NCBI RefSeq assembly: GCF_001544455.2
Contig: NZ_FCOC02000007.1
Location: 124,001 to 188,000, forward strand
Reading direction: 5' to 3'
DNA from: Caballeronia sordidicola
GTDB taxonomy: Bacteria; Pseudomonadota; Gammaproteobacteria; Burkholderiales; Burkholderiaceae
DNA length: 64,000 nucleotides
The notes beneath the pieces are model-generated. The model saw nothing but the letters and a program-made list of their open reading frames with translations, was not told the origin of the DNA and did not search any database. Both the position numbers and the translations under genes were made by a program. This document shows positions 43,776-54,117 of the stretch, in pieces; position 1 is the stretch's first letter, and every line of letters begins with the position of its first letter.

Positions 43776-44264
43776 CTACCCCTCTACAGCAATGGCAAGA
43801 CTCTCCTTGATTTCCTCCATGACCACGTAGCTTTTTGACTGCACCGCGCCTGGAAGCTGCAACAGGATGTCGCCGAGAAGCTTCCGGTAATCCGCCATCT
43901 CGCCAATCCGCGCCTTGATTAGATAGTCGAAATCGCCGGAAACGAGATGACATTCCAGAACTTCCGGAATCCGCTGCACCTCCCTCCGAAACTGTTCAAA
44001 CATGTTGCCGCTCTTGTGATCCAGCGTGATCTCCACGAATACCAGCAGCGACGCCCCTAGCTGATGCGGATTCACGCGCGCGTAATAGCCCGAAATCACG
44101 TCGTCGCGCTCCATGCGTTTCACGCGTTCAATGCACGGCGTCACGGAAAGCCCGACCTGCTCGGCGAGTTCCTTCATGGCGATACGGCCATCCTGCTGAA
44201 GGATCCGCAGAATCCGCCGATCGATCTTATCCAGCTCCCGTACCGAATTCCTCTGAGTTCTCAT
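43776..44264 (-). CDS. Lrp/AsnC-family transcriptional regulator
   Basis: A 162-residue regulator, close in length to Lrp (164). The N-terminal helix-turn-helix is KIDRRILRILQQDGRIAMKE with LSVTPCIERVKRME, and the C-terminal RAM domain holds GYYARVNPHQLGASLLVFVE and HLVSGDFDYLIKARI. It is divergent from dadA, which encodes the D-amino-acid dehydrogenase. Lrp-type control of dad genes by alanine or leucine is known in enterobacteria, so dadA is a likely target. Confidence 0.93.
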   Translation of the reverse strand: MRTQRNSVRELDKIDRRILRILQQDGRIAMKELAEQVGLSVTPCIERVKRMERDDVISGYYARVNPHQLGASLLVFVEITLDHKSGNMFEQFRREVQRIPEVLECHLVSGDFDYLIKARIGEMADYRKLLGDILLQLPGAVQSKSYVVMEEIKESLAIAVEG

Positions 44265-44414
44265 TGGGTTCTACTGAAAAGTAAGAAAATACAATAACAA
44301 AAACTACTGAACTCTCAATACTATAGTCGATACCACTATGTAACCCGCTACTCACCCGGCTTCCTGCAAAACGAAGCGATGACCGGCGGAATGTCACTTT
44401 GCACGGAGCAAGAC

Positions 44415-45707
44415 ATGCAAGTCGTAATTCTGGGAAGCGGGGTTGTTGGCGTGACGAGCGCTTATTATCTGGCCCGGGCGGGACACGAAGTCACGGTCAT
44501 CGACCGGGAAGCAGGGCCCGCGCTTGAAACGAGTTTCGCCAACGCGGGACAGATTTCGCCCGGCTATGCGTCGCCGTGGGCGGCGCCCGGTGTGCCGCTC
44601 AAGGCAGTGAAATGGATGTTTGAAAAACACGCGCCGCTTGCCATTCGTCTGGACGGAACATCGTTTCAGTTGAAGTGGATGTGGCAGATGCTGCAAAACT
44701 GCACGCAAGAACGTTATTCGGTGAACAAAGGCCGAATGGTCCGTTTGGCCGAATACAGCCGCGACTGCCTGCAGGCGCTGCGCGCGGACACGGGCATCGA
44801 ATACGAAGGACGTACCGGCGGCACGCTGCAATTGTTCCGGACGCAACAGCAACTGGACGGTGCGGCAAAGGACATCGCTGTATTGCGCGACGCGAATGTG
44901 CCGTTCGAATTGCTCATGCCGGCCGATCTGCACAAGGCGGAACCTGCGCTCGCGGCGGTATCGCACAAGCTGACGGGCGGCCTGCGCCTGCCGAACGACG
45001 AGACCGGCGATTGCCAGAAATTCACCACGCGCCTGGCCGCAATGGCCGAGCAACTCGGCGTGAAATTCCGCTACAACACGCCTATTGACGCCCTCGCGAT
45101 CAGCGGCGGCCGGATCGCGGGCGTCCAATGCGGCGGCGAACTTGTTCGCGGCGACTCCTACGTGGTCGCACTCGGCTCATACTCCACGAAACTGCTTGGC
45201 GACCTCGTCAAGATTCCTGTTTATCCGCTGAAGGGCTATTCACTCACCGCGCCCGTTGTAAGCGAGCATGCCGCGCCGGTCTCCACCGTGCTTGATGAAA
45301 CCTACAAGATCGCGATCACGCGTTTTGACGACCGCATTCGCGTTGGAGGAATGGCGGAGATTGTCGGCTTCGATTCTTCCTTGCGCCAGGCACGCCGTGA
45401 AACGTTGGAAATGTGCGTGAACGACCTGTTCCCGGGCGGCGGGGACACGGCAAAGGCATCGTTCTGGACCGGACTGCGTCCCATGACGCCGGACGGCACG
45501 CCGATAGTTGGCCGCACGCCGCTGCCGAACCTTTACCTGAACACGGGACACGGCACGCTCGGCTGGACAATGTCATGTGGTTCCGGCCAACTCCTGGCCG
45601 ACCTGATGTCCGGCAAGCAGCCGGCAATCCAGTCCGACGATTTATCGGTGCATCGCTATTTGGGCGAAGTGCGTGCGAGCGGCAGACCCGCGTACGCACG
45701 CGCGTGA
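44415..45707 (+). CDS. dadA: D-amino acid dehydrogenase small subunit
   Basis: A 430-residue FAD-dependent dehydrogenase of the DAO family that oxidises D-alanine and other D-amino acids to 2-oxo acids and passes electrons to the respiratory chain. [20 protein letters not shown] is the dinucleotide-binding fold, and [20 protein letters not shown] and [20 protein letters not shown] are FAD-contact blocks. The start at 44415 follows ACGGAGCAAGAC. The neighbour is a divergent Lrp-type regulator. No alanine racemase gene follows. Confidence 0.95.
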   Translation: MQVVILGSGVVGVTSAYYLARAGHEVTVIDREAGPALETSFANAGQISPGYASPWAAPGVPLKAVKWMFEKHAPLAIRLDGTSFQLKWMWQMLQNCTQERYSVNKGRMVRLAEYSRDCLQALRADTGIEYEGRTGGTLQLFRTQQQLDGAAKDIAVLRDANVPFELLMPADLHKAEPALAAVSHKLTGGLRLPNDETGDCQKFTTRLAAMAEQLGVKFRYNTPIDALAISGGRIAGVQCGGELVRGDSYVVALGSYSTKLLGDLVKIPVYPLKGYSLTAPVVSEHAAPVSTVLDETYKIAITRFDDRIRVGGMAEIVGFDSSLRQARRETLEMCVNDLFPGGGDTAKASFWTGLRPMTPDGTPIVGRTPLPNLYLNTGHGTLGWTMSCGSGQLLADLMSGKQPAIQSDDLSVHRYLGEVRASGRPAYARA

Positions 45708-45736
45708 TTTGACCATGCGGCGTTAGCACGAAAGAG

Positions 45737-45768
45737 AAAGGCCGTCCCTGCAAGGAGACGGCCTTTTT
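45737..45768. terminator. Bidirectional terminator between dadA and the acyl-CoA dehydrogenase gene
   Basis: AAAGGCCGTC (about 45738-45747) pairs with GACGGCCTTT, followed by TTTA. It can serve both convergent genes. Confidence 0.88.
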
Positions 45769-45791
45769 TAACGCTTCAACACTCAATGCAT

Positions 45792-47582
45792 TTAGAACTG
45801 CGCTTCGTTCAACGCAAGATACCCTTCCTGCCCGTTGCCGCTGACAATCGACGCCTCGATACCCGGCGCCTGCGACAAGACATGCTCGGCAAAGAACTGC
45901 GCCGTTGCAATCTTCGCGTCGTAAAACGCCTGATCTTCGGCGCGTTTATCCGATGCCACCAGCAGCGCCCGCGCCATTTGCCATCCGCCGAGCACAATGC
46001 CTGCGAGCTTCAGATAAGGCACGCTGCCGGCAAACGCCGCGTTCGGGTCGCTCTTCACCTTCGCGACCATGAACTCGACCACACGCGCCAACGCTAGACT
46101 GCCCGCGCTCAAGTGCCGGTGCATGGACTTGAACGCCTGCCCTTCCCGATCGGCCAAAAGCGCGATGGTCTGATCCATCTGCGCAAGCATCGCCAACGCG
46201 GTCGCGCCGCCGTCGCGCACGGTCTTGCGGCCAATCAGGTCATTCGCCTGGATCGCGGTCGTGCCTTCGTAGATGGAAAGAATCCGGGCATCACGATAAT
46301 GCTGGGCCGCGCCCGTTTCCTCGATAAAACCCATGCCGCCATGAACCTGCACGCCAAGGCTCGTGACATCGACGGACAGCTCCGTGCTCCAGCCTTTCAC
46401 GATCGGCACGAGGAATTCGTAGATGGCCTGATGATTTGCCCGGGTGGCTTCATCGGGATGATGGTGCGCGAAGTCGCAATGCGCCGCCGCCACGTAAGCG
46501 AGCGAGCGCGACGCCTCGGTCAGCGAGCGCATGGTCAGCAGCATGCGGCGCACGTCGGGATGATGAATGATCGATACCGGTTGTTTCGCCGAGCCATCGA
46601 CCGGCCGGCTCTGCACGCGCTCCTTCGCAAACGCAACGGCCTTCTGGTAAGCCCGCTCGGAAACGGCCACGCCCTGCAATCCGACCGCGAAGCGCGCGGC
46701 GTTCATCATGATGAACATGTATTCGAGCCCGCGATTTTCCTCGCCGATCAACTCGCCGACCGCGCCGCCGTGGTCGCCGAATTGCAGCACGGCGGTCGGG
46801 CTCGCCTTGATCCCGAGCTTGTGTTCAATCGATACGCAATGCACGTCGTTACGCTCGCCGGGCGCGCCGGTTTTATCGGCGAGGAACTTGGGAACGATGA
46901 ACAGCGATATGCCCTTCACGCCATCGGGCGCGCCAGGCGTGCGCGCCAGCACGAGATGAGCGATGTTCTTCGCCATGTCGTGTTCGCCGTAGGTGATGAA
47001 TATTTTTGTGCCGAATACCTTGTACGTGCCGTCGCCTTGCGGCTCGGCGCGCGTGCGCACGAGCGCGAGATCGGAGCCCGCTTGCGGCTCGGTCAGGTTC
47101 ATGGTGCCGGTCCATTCGCCCGAAATCAGCTTTGGCACATAGCGCTGCTTTTGTTCGTCGGTGCCGGCGGTGAGCAGCGCTTCGATAGCGCCATCGGTGA
47201 GCAGCGGGCACAAAGCGAACGACAGGTTTGCCGCATTCAACATTTCTATACACGGCGTCGCGATGAGTTTCGGCAGGCCTTGTCCATCGTATTCGACCGG
47301 ATGCAGCACGCCTTGCCAGCCGCCTTCGCCGAACTGGCGAAAAGCGTCCTTGAATCCCGGCGTGGTGATCACTTCGCCGTTTTTCCACGCGCTCGGATTC
47401 CTGTCGCCCTCAACGTTCAGCGGCGCGACCACTTCCCCGTTGAAACGCGCGGCTTCTTCGAGCACGGCGCGAGCGGTGTCGAGGCTGGCGTCCTCGAAAC
47501 CCGGCAGCGCCGCGATACTCTCAATGTCCGCGAGTTCCTTCATCACGAACAACATGTCCTTGACGGGCGCGTTATAGCTCAT
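45792..47582 (-). CDS. Acyl-CoA dehydrogenase (DmdC/AidB-like, large)
   Basis: A 596-residue FAD flavoprotein that introduces a trans-2,3 double bond into acyl-CoA. The Acyl-CoA_dh_M block (TMNLTEPQAGSDLALVRTRA) and the C-terminal block (VQVHGGMGFIEETGAAQHYR, then DARILSIYEGTTAIQANDLI) are intact. Length and the C-terminal DUF4974-like tail put it with the long 3-methylmercaptopropionyl-CoA dehydrogenase-like group. The exact substrate is unknown. The ETF genes follow upstream on the same strand, although a terminator at 47604-47636 separates them. Confidence 0.9.
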   Translation of the reverse strand: MSYNAPVKDMLFVMKELADIESIAALPGFEDASLDTARAVLEEAARFNGEVVAPLNVEGDRNPSAWKNGEVITTPGFKDAFRQFGEGGWQGVLHPVEYDGQGLPKLIATPCIEMLNAANLSFALCPLLTDGAIEALLTAGTDEQKQRYVPKLISGEWTGTMNLTEPQAGSDLALVRTRAEPQGDGTYKVFGTKIFITYGEHDMAKNIAHLVLARTPGAPDGVKGISLFIVPKFLADKTGAPGERNDVHCVSIEHKLGIKASPTAVLQFGDHGGAVGELIGEENRGLEYMFIMMNAARFAVGLQGVAVSERAYQKAVAFAKERVQSRPVDGSAKQPVSIIHHPDVRRMLLTMRSLTEASRSLAYVAAAHCDFAHHHPDEATRANHQAIYEFLVPIVKGWSTELSVDVTSLGVQVHGGMGFIEETGAAQHYRDARILSIYEGTTAIQANDLIGRKTVRDGGATALAMLAQMDQTIALLADREGQAFKSMHRHLSAGSLALARVVEFMVAKVKSDPNAAFAGSVPYLKLAGIVLGGWQMARALLVASDKRAEDQAFYDAKIATAQFFAEHVLSQAPGIEASIVSGNGQEGYLALNEAQF

Positions 47583-47603
47583 GTCTTGTCTCCCCACTAG
47601 ATG

Positions 47604-47636
47604 TAAAAAGGGGCGCACATGCGTCGCCCCTTTTTT
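47604..47636 (-). terminator. Terminator downstream of etfA
   Basis: AAAAGGGGCG (47606-47615) and CGCCCCTTTT (47625-47634) form a perfect stem with flanking A and T runs. It ends the etfBA transcript before the acyl-CoA dehydrogenase start, so the latter needs its own promoter or readthrough. Confidence 0.88.
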
Positions 47637-47659
47637 GTCGTCCGGCTTTATTCAACCAG

Positions 47660-48595
47660 TCAGCCCAGCTCTTTCACCAACTCCGGCACCACGGTGAACA
47701 AATCGCCCACGAGTCCGTAGTCCGCGACGCCGAAGATAGGCGCTTCGGCGTCCTTGTTGATCGCGACGATGACCTTCGAATCCTTCATCCCGGCCAAATG
47801 CTGGATCGCGCCCGAAATGCCCACAGCAACGTACAAGTTCGGCGCCACGATCTTGCCTGTTTGCCCGACCTGATAATCGTTCGGGACGAACCCTGCGTCG
47901 ACTGCAGCACGCGATGCACCCAGCGCCGCGCCCAGCTTGTCCGCCAAAGGCTCAAGCACAGCCGTGTAGTTCTCGCCGTTGCCAAGACCTCGGCCGCCCG
48001 ACACGATGATCTGCGCCGATGTCAGTTCCGGCCGGTCCAGCTTGGTCACTTCGCGGCTCACGAACTTCGAGATGCCCGAGTCCGCAGCAGCTTCGATTTT
48101 CTCGACCGGCGCACTGCCGCCTTCCCCCGAGACTGGATCGAAGCCCGTAGAGCGCACGGTGATGACCTTGATGGCGTCGCTTGATTGAACGGTCGCGATT
48201 GCGTTGCCCGCGTAGATTGGCCGCTCGAACGTGTCGGCGCTGTCCACCGCGGTGATGTCGCTGATCTGCGCCACGTCCAGATGCGCTGCAATGCGCGGCG
48301 CGATGTTCTTGCCGTACGCGGTTGCCGGCGCGAGGATATGCGAATAGTTCTTCGCAATCTGCAACACGGTGCCCTCGATGTTCTCCGCGAGTCCTTCGGC
48401 GAGTTGCGGCGCATCGGCCAGAAGCACCTTCGAAACACCTGCGATTTTTGCGGCGGCATCGGCTGCGCCTTGTGCGTTCGCGCCAGCCACGAGCACGTGC
48501 ACGTCGCCCCCAATCTTCGATGCAGCCGCGATGGTGTTCAGCGTCGCTGCCTTGATGGATGCGTTGTCGTGTTCTGCAATTACAAGAATGGTCAC
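47660..48595 (-). CDS. etfA: Electron transfer flavoprotein alpha subunit
   Basis: A 311-residue subunit carrying the FAD of [23 protein letters not shown] is the usual start, here a GTG at 48595 behind GGGAG. The C-terminal FAD block is [20 protein letters not shown] followed by [11 protein letters not shown] collects electrons from acyl-CoA dehydrogenases and gives them to ETF-ubiquinone oxidoreductase. The gap to etfB is 13 bases, so the two are one operon. Confidence 0.97.
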   Translation of the reverse strand: MTILVIAEHDNASIKAATLNTIAAASKIGGDVHVLVAGANAQGAADAAAKIAGVSKVLLADAPQLAEGLAENIEGTVLQIAKNYSHILAPATAYGKNIAPRIAAHLDVAQISDITAVDSADTFERPIYAGNAIATVQSSDAIKVITVRSTGFDPVSGEGGSAPVEKIEAAADSGISKFVSREVTKLDRPELTSAQIIVSGGRGLGNGENYTAVLEPLADKLGAALGASRAAVDAGFVPNDYQVGQTGKIVAPNLYVAVGISGAIQHLAGMKDSKVIVAINKDAEAPIFGVADYGLVGDLFTVVPELVKELG

Positions 48596-48608
48596 TTTCT
48601 CAACTCCC

Positions 48609-49358
48609 TCACAGAACCTTGGCTTCGGTCTTCAGCTTCTCGACCAGCGTCTTCACGTCCGGCACCTTCACGCCAGCGGAGCGCTGCGGCGGTTCGGCGA
48701 CTTTCAGCGTCTTGAGACGCGGTGTGACATCCACGCCGAGATCGGCAGGCTTGATGGTTTCCATCGGCTTTTTCTTGGCCTTCATGATGTTCGGCAGCGT
48801 GACGTAGCGCGGCTCGTTCAGGCGCAAATCCGTGGTGATGACGGCGGGAAGCGTCAGCGACAAGGTTTCGGAACCGCCATCGATTTCACGCGCAACGGAA
48901 ACGCGGCCGTCGGCCACTGTCACCTTCGACGCAAACGTCGCCTGCGGCAAACCAGCCAACGCGGCAAGCATCTGGCCCGTCTGGTTCGAATCGTCGTCAA
49001 TGGCCTGCTTGCCAAGGATGATCAGTTGCGGCTGTTCTTTATCGACCAGCGCCTTGAGGATCTTCGCGACCGCGAGCGGCTGCAATTCCTCAGTCGATTC
49101 AACCAGGATTGCCCGATCCGCGCCAATCGCCATGGCCGTGCGCAGCGTCTCCTGGCATTGCGTCACGCCGCACGACACTGCGATCACCTCGGTCGCCACG
49201 CCCGCTTCACGCAGGCGCACGGCTTCTTCCACGGCGATTTCATCGAACGGATTCATTGACATCTTCACGTTCGCGATATCGACTGCACTGCCATCCGGCT
49301 TTACCCGGACCTTCACGTTGTAGTCGACCACGCGTTTGACTGGTACCAAGATTTTCAT
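48609..49358 (-). CDS. etfB: Electron transfer flavoprotein beta subunit
   Basis: A 249-residue subunit binding [23 protein letters not shown] opens the protein, and [20 protein letters not shown] with NIMKAKKKP is the ETF-beta signature. The start is the ATG at 49358, seven bases after AGGAG. A GTG two codons upstream is less well placed. It heads the etfB-etfA operon with a -10 TATAAT at 49396-49401. Confidence 0.97.
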   Translation of the reverse strand: MKILVPVKRVVDYNVKVRVKPDGSAVDIANVKMSMNPFDEIAVEEAVRLREAGVATEVIAVSCGVTQCQETLRTAMAIGADRAILVESTEELQPLAVAKILKALVDKEQPQLIILGKQAIDDDSNQTGQMLAALAGLPQATFASKVTVADGRVSVAREIDGGSETLSLTLPAVITTDLRLNEPRYVTLPNIMKAKKKPMETIKPADLGVDVTPRLKTLKVAEPPQRSAGVKVPDVKTLVEKLKTEAKVL

Positions 49359-49395
49359 GCACACGCTCCTGAGTTACGAATACGTCACCAGTCCC

Positions 49396-49424
49396 ATTAT
49401 AACGAGTGACTCCCGTCGTCGAAC
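49396..49424 (-). promoter_or_regulatory. Putative etfBA promoter
   Basis: A perfect -10 TATAAT (49401-49396) lies about 35 bases upstream of etfB. The best -35 is TTCGAC 16 bases before it, a weak match. The position is suitable. Confidence 0.55.
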
Positions 49425-49622
49425 GCCAAGGACGCAACGGTGACAACCCGCCGCGAAAGGACTCGTCAAGTTTTTGAATTCAGTAAGATTCTTATTCTTT
49501 ACAGAACGACCGTGCTATTTTACGCACGATCTGTCTTCCGAGACAATCGGGGATTTGCTCTAAAACCCTGTTCGGCGACGCAGACGCTATCATCAGCGCC
49601 ATCCTGACACAGCCGATCTGCC

Positions 49623-50519
49623 ATGCCGAAAGTCGAGCGCAGCACGTATTCCACCAGCAGCGTTGCCACGCGCGATGGCATCGACCTTTTTCTGCACCGA
49701 TGGGAAGCCGCCCCGTCGTTCCCCAAGCCGCTGGCGAGAATCGCACTGGTGCACGGGCTGGCCGAACATGCGCGGCGTTACGAGGCGCTGGCGCTGCGGC
49801 TGAATGCGGCGGGCATCGAACTGATTGCAATGGATCTGCGCGGTCACGGCAGGTCGCCGGGCGAGCGCGTGTGGATCGATTCCATCAATGACTATCTGCT
49901 CGATACCGACGCCCTGCTGAGCGCAGCGCAATCGACCGCGCCTTCCGGCGTGCCGCTGCTGCTGATGGGTCATAGCATGGGCGGCGCGATTGCCGCGCTG
50001 TACGCAGCCGAGCGCTTGCCGGAAAGTGGCCGCACGCTCGCGGGTCTGATTCTGTCGAGCGCGGCGTTGAGAATGCCGGCCAGTGCGCCGCGCTGGAAAC
50101 TGGCGATGGGCGGCGTCGTCAGCCGCTTCATGCCGCGCTTTCCGGCGATGGCCATCGACCCCGCAACGTTGTCGCGCGCCCACGGCGTAGTCGAGGCGAA
50201 CCGGCGTGATCCGCTTGTTCATCATCAGGCGATTCCCGCGCGCACGGTCGCGGAGATTGGCTCGGCCATGGCGCGCATTGAAGCCCGGAGGCAATCGATC
50301 ACGTTGCCGCTGTTCGTTTTTCACGGCACCCACGATGCGCTGACGAATCCGGACGGCAGCCGCGAATTCGAAGCCCATGCAGGTTCGACCGACAAGACGC
50401 TATTGATGCTGGAAGGTAGCTACCACGAGACGCTCAACGATCTTGACCGCGATCGTGTGATCAAGGCGTTGATTGACTGGACGCTCGTGCGCGCGGACCT
50501 GCATCTAAACAGGAATTGA
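49623..50519 (+). CDS. Alpha/beta hydrolase, monoacylglycerol lipase-like
   Basis: A 298-residue serine hydrolase. The nucleophile elbow is LLLMGHSMGGAIAALYAAER (GHSMG), preceded by LVHGLAEHARRYEALALRLN, which is typical of lysophospholipase/monoacylglycerol lipases (Hydrolase_4). The acid is in FHGTHDALTNPDGSREF and the histidine in LEGSYHETLNDLDRDRV. There is no signal peptide, so it is cytosolic. It is a single gene, convergent with the HDAC-like gene. Confidence 0.9.
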   Translation: MPKVERSTYSTSSVATRDGIDLFLHRWEAAPSFPKPLARIALVHGLAEHARRYEALALRLNAAGIELIAMDLRGHGRSPGERVWIDSINDYLLDTDALLSAAQSTAPSGVPLLLMGHSMGGAIAALYAAERLPESGRTLAGLILSSAALRMPASAPRWKLAMGGVVSRFMPRFPAMAIDPATLSRAHGVVEANRRDPLVHHQAIPARTVAEIGSAMARIEARRQSITLPLFVFHGTHDALTNPDGSREFEAHAGSTDKTLLMLEGSYHETLNDLDRDRVIKALIDWTLVRADLHLNRN

Positions 50520-50537
50520 CGCGTGGCCGTTGCGGCA

Positions 50538-51461
50538 TCAAATTTCGGCCAGCGCACGCACATGCGCGACCACGCTGCGCCCGAGCGCCGAAAGGTTATA
50601 GCCGCCTTCGAGCGAACTGACTATGCGCCCTTTGGCATGCCGCCGCGCCACCGTGCAAATCTGCTCGGTCAGCCACGTATAGTCGTCCTCGACCAGGCCC
50701 ATGTTGCCAAGATCGTCCTCGCGATGCGCGTCGAAACCTGCCGAGACGAAGATCATCTCCGGCTTGAATTCGTTGAGCCTCGGCAACCACATCATGTCGA
50801 CGGCTTCACGCACCGCCATGCCTTTCGTACGCGCCGGCATGGGCAGGTTGACCATGTTCGGGGCGTGATTACCGGCGCCGCTGTAGGGGTAGAACGGGTG
50901 CTGGAAGAAGCTGCACATGAGCACGCGCGGATCGCCTGAAAAGGCGGCTTCGGTGCCGTTGCCGTGATGCACATCGAAGTCGATGATCGCCACGCGCTGC
51001 AGGCCATGCACCTCGAGCGCGTGACGCGCTGCAATGGCTATGTTGTTGAAGAAACAAAAGCCCATGGCGCGCGCCGGTTCCGCGTGATGTCCGGGCGGGC
51101 GCACGCTGCAAAATGCGTTGTCATAGGTGCCGGCGATCACGGCGTCGGTGGCCGCCACCGCCGCGCCCGCTGCGCGCAGAGCCGCGTGATATGAGCCGGG
51201 CGACATCAGCGTGTCGGGATCGATCTCCGCGTAGCCCGTCAATGGCGCCGTCTGCTTCACGAAGTCGATATGCGCCTGTGTGTGAACCCGCGCCAGATCC
51301 TCGACGCTTGCGAACGGCGCTTCTTCGCGCTCGATCAACGAATCGATACGGGCTGCAATCAACTGGTCCTCGATTGCCTGAAGACGGGCGGGACACTCGG
51401 GATGCCACGGCCCCATGTCGTGAAGAAGGCAATCTGGATGGGTATAGAAGCCGGTAGCCAT
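50538..51461 (-). CDS. Histone deacetylase-family amidohydrolase
   Basis: A 307-residue zinc amidohydrolase of the HDAC/acetylpolyamine hydrolase superfamily. The active-site segments are RPPGHHAEPARAMGFCFFNN, IDFDVHHGNGTEAAFSGDPR and SAGFDAHREDDLGNMGL, giving the His-His dyad and the Asp-His-Asp zinc ligands. Bacterial members deacetylate polyamines, acetyl-lysine or other amides, and the substrate is unknown here. MATGFYTHPDCLLHDMGPWH is the usual N terminus. Confidence 0.92.
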   Translation of the reverse strand: MATGFYTHPDCLLHDMGPWHPECPARLQAIEDQLIAARIDSLIEREEAPFASVEDLARVHTQAHIDFVKQTAPLTGYAEIDPDTLMSPGSYHAALRAAGAAVAATDAVIAGTYDNAFCSVRPPGHHAEPARAMGFCFFNNIAIAARHALEVHGLQRVAIIDFDVHHGNGTEAAFSGDPRVLMCSFFQHPFYPYSGAGNHAPNMVNLPMPARTKGMAVREAVDMMWLPRLNEFKPEMIFVSAGFDAHREDDLGNMGLVEDDYTWLTEQICTVARRHAKGRIVSSLEGGYNLSALGRSVVAHVRALAEI

Positions 51462-51782
51462 GATGGTTTGCCGCGCCGGACGGCCGCGCGTGTCTCTCGA
51501 AACGTTCAGATGTTTTTGTCATACGCGATGCGGGACTTCGATTGCCTTTCGATCTGTCCTTCGACCTGCCCAAGCCATGGCAAGAAGCGATATCGCGCGG
51601 TTTCCCGTTAAGTTACCACACTGAAACCAATACGCATGTTGGATACGGGTTTGCGGACTCCCGCGCGTGAGCCGGCTTTCGGGATAGCCTTGAAAACACG
51701 TCGGTTATACTGACCCGAATCTTGTATGCACTGTGCGCATTTCCCGCGCGCCTCGCGTTATTCCGCCATAACTTCGCTCACT
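51462..51782. other. Divergent gap upstream of the lytic transglycosylase gene
   Basis: These 321 bases lie between two divergent genes. An ATG at 51726 is in frame with the transglycosylase, but the extra 19 residues do not look like part of its signal peptide. No repeat, RNA or strong promoter is recognised. Confidence 0.4.
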
Positions 51783-52967
51783 ATGACCTTCAAGTTTGCT
51801 TCGATCAGCTTGCCTCTTTCGGCGCGAACCACGCGCCGTGCGACCGCGCGCTTCATCTCAATCGCCTGTCTTGCTGGTGCGCTCGGCGCGTTAAGTACTG
51901 GCCGGGCAGCGGCGCAAGGCTCGCCGCAACCCGCGGTGCCGCAAGGGCAAGACTTCGAAGAAGAAATTGTGCCGCAGCGCTACGCGAACAATCCGAATGT
52001 AGACGCGTTCATCAACGATCTCGTCGCGCGTTATGACTTCGATTCCGGCTCGCTGCACGCACTCTTTAACCGCGTGAGCTACTCCGCTACCGCCGTCAAG
52101 CTGGTCTTGCCCTCGCCCACGCCCGCCACCAAGAACTGGCGTGCCTATCAGGCGCGTTTCATCGAGCCGGTACGCATAGCCGCCGGCGTGAAGTTCTGGC
52201 GCGCGAACCAGGCCGCGCTGCAACGTGCGTCGGATCAATATGGCGTGCCGCCGGAGGCGATCGTCGGGATTATCGGCGTGGAGACCATCTATGGCCGTTA
52301 CATGGGCAATTTCCGCGCGCTCGACGCATTGACCACGCTGACCTTCGATTACCCCAACACGCCGAATCGCGAAGAACGGCAGGCGACATTCCGCAAGAAT
52401 CTGGAGGATCTGCTGGTCTGGACACACGATCAGCAAATCGATCCCACCACGGTGCTGGGCTCGTACACCGGTGCTATCGGCATTCCGCAATTCCTGCCTA
52501 GCAGCATCGTGAAATACGCCGTCGATTTCGATGGCAATGGCCATATCGATTTGCGAACGAGCAGCGCGGACGCCATTGGCAGCGTGGCGAATTACCTGAA
52601 ACAGCATGGCTGGGAGTCCGGACGCCCGGTGGTCTGGAAGATCGCCGGCGATGTGGGCAGTCAGGGAATTGCGCAAGCCGCAGCCGACGGCCAGCCCGAG
52701 CCGCACTGGTCGCTCGCGCAGCTCACGAAAGCGGGCATGCTGATGGGTGAGCCAGGGCTCAATACTTCCGCAGAAGCGGGAACGCCCGTAACGGTCGTCG
52801 ATTTGCCGACGCCGGGCCGCTTGACGGAATACACGCTTGGACTAAAGAACTTCTATGTGCTGACCCGGTATAACCGCAGTTTTTTCTACGCGCTCGCCGT
52901 GTATCAACTGGGCGAAGCGGTCAAGGCGCAAATGGCAGCGGGTGGAGGAGTATCTGCTTCGCAATGA
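51783..52967 (+). CDS. mltB: Membrane-bound lytic murein transglycosylase B
   Basis: A 394-residue periplasmic enzyme that cleaves peptidoglycan with formation of 1,6-anhydromuramic acid. The signal peptide is in the first 50 residues (RFISIACLAGALGALSTGRA followed by AAQG), with no lipobox cysteine, so it appears soluble. The catalytic glutamate is in AIVGIIGVETIYGRYMGNFR. YTGAIGIPQFLPSSIVKYAV and DFDGNGHIDL are typical SLT_2 blocks. The start MTFKFASISLP at 51783 is preferred. Confidence 0.93.
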   Translation: MTFKFASISLPLSARTTRRATARFISIACLAGALGALSTGRAAAQGSPQPAVPQGQDFEEEIVPQRYANNPNVDAFINDLVARYDFDSGSLHALFNRVSYSATAVKLVLPSPTPATKNWRAYQARFIEPVRIAAGVKFWRANQAALQRASDQYGVPPEAIVGIIGVETIYGRYMGNFRALDALTTLTFDYPNTPNREERQATFRKNLEDLLVWTHDQQIDPTTVLGSYTGAIGIPQFLPSSIVKYAVDFDGNGHIDLRTSSADAIGSVANYLKQHGWESGRPVVWKIAGDVGSQGIAQAAADGQPEPHWSLAQLTKAGMLMGEPGLNTSAEAGTPVTVVDLPTPGRLTEYTLGLKNFYVLTRYNRSFFYALAVYQLGEAVKAQMAAGGGVSASQ

Positions 52968-52984
52968 ACGACGCCTCATTCAGA

Positions 52985-53020
52985 CGTTAAAAAGCCCGGA
53001 CTTTTCCGGGCTTTTTAACG
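52985..53020. terminator. Bidirectional terminator between mltB and cysM
   Basis: CGTTAAAAAGCCCGGA and its exact reverse complement flank a CTTT loop, a 16-bp perfect stem with A and T runs at its base. It serves both convergent genes. Confidence 0.94.
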
Positions 53021-53045
53021 TCCTTTCTTCGGCTAATACCAGGCA

Positions 53046-53948
53046 TCAGGCCGGAAACACGCCTGTCGACAAATAGCGGTCGCCACGATCGCAAACCACG
53101 AACACGATGGTCGCGTTCTCAACCTGACGCGCCACGCGCAGCGCTACTTCGCATGCGCCGGCGGCGGAGATTCCACAGAAGATGCCTTCCACCGATGCCA
53201 ACCGCCGCGCCATGGCTTCGGATGCTGCCTGACTGACACTTTCCGTTCGATCCACGCGGCTACGATCGAAGATCTTCGGCAAATACGCTTCAGGCCATTT
53301 GCGAATGCCAGGAATACGCGAACCCTCTTCCGGCTGCGCGCCGACAATCTCGATCTTTTCGTTCTGCTCCTTTAAATACTGCGATACACCCATGATCGTG
53401 CCGGTCGTGCCCATTGCGGAAACGAAGTGGGTAATGCGCCCTTCCGTATCGCGCCACAACTCCGGACCCGTGGTCTCATAGTGAGCGACCGGATTATCAG
53501 GATTGGCAAACTGGTCAAGGATCGTGCCTTTGCCGTCGCGCTGCATTTGCTCGGCCAGATCGCGCGCGTATTCCATGCCGCCCGTCACCGGCGTGAGCAC
53601 GATTTCCGCGCCGTATGCGGCCATGCTCTGGCGGCGTTCAATCGACAGATCCTCCGGCATCAGCAGCACCATCTTGTAGCCGCGAATAGCGGCCGCCATG
53701 GCAAGTGCAATGCCCGTGTTGCCGCTGGTCGATTCGATCAGCGTGTCGCCGGGCTTGATACGGCCACGCTCTTCCGCCTTCTTGATCATGGACAGCGCCG
53801 GGCGGTCCTTCACCGAGCCCGCCGGGTTGTTGCCCTCCAGCTTGCCGAGGATCACGTTGTTTCGCGCGCGGATTTCGTCGTCCGGAATCCGGACCAGTTG
53901 CACCAGCGGCGTATTGCCAATGGTGTCTTCAATAGTTTTGTAAGCCAT
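53046..53948 (-). CDS. cysM: Cysteine synthase B
   Basis: A 300-residue PLP enzyme that makes cysteine from O-acetylserine and sulfide or thiosulfate. The PLP lysine is in LEGNNPAGSVKDRPALSMIK, and ESTSGNTGIALAMAAAIRGY is the phosphate-side loop. GAQPEEGSRIPGIRKWPEAY fits CysM rather than CysK. The start MAYKTIEDTIGNT is at 53948. The frame extends to 54083 without homology. Confidence 0.96.
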   Translation of the reverse strand: MAYKTIEDTIGNTPLVQLVRIPDDEIRARNNVILGKLEGNNPAGSVKDRPALSMIKKAEERGRIKPGDTLIESTSGNTGIALAMAAAIRGYKMVLLMPEDLSIERRQSMAAYGAEIVLTPVTGGMEYARDLAEQMQRDGKGTILDQFANPDNPVAHYETTGPELWRDTEGRITHFVSAMGTTGTIMGVSQYLKEQNEKIEIVGAQPEEGSRIPGIRKWPEAYLPKIFDRSRVDRTESVSQAASEAMARRLASVEGIFCGISAAGACEVALRVARQVENATIVFVVCDRGDRYLSTGVFPA

Positions 53949-54117
53949 AGCGGTCTTGTCTGCTGCGAAACGTAGAGCTTTTGATTGTAGCCCACGGGTT
54001 CTTTTGATGCCGCCGGCCCTATTGGGCTCAGGGGTGCACAGGCATTGAGAGCATGCGCTCAAAAGCTGCGCGAAAAACCGCATCGGCCGACCGGCGCGCC
54101 GGCCGATGCGTACGGCA

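Noticed and set aside
46113..47600. Rightward 495-codon open frame
   Set aside because: Antisense to the acyl-CoA dehydrogenase gene.
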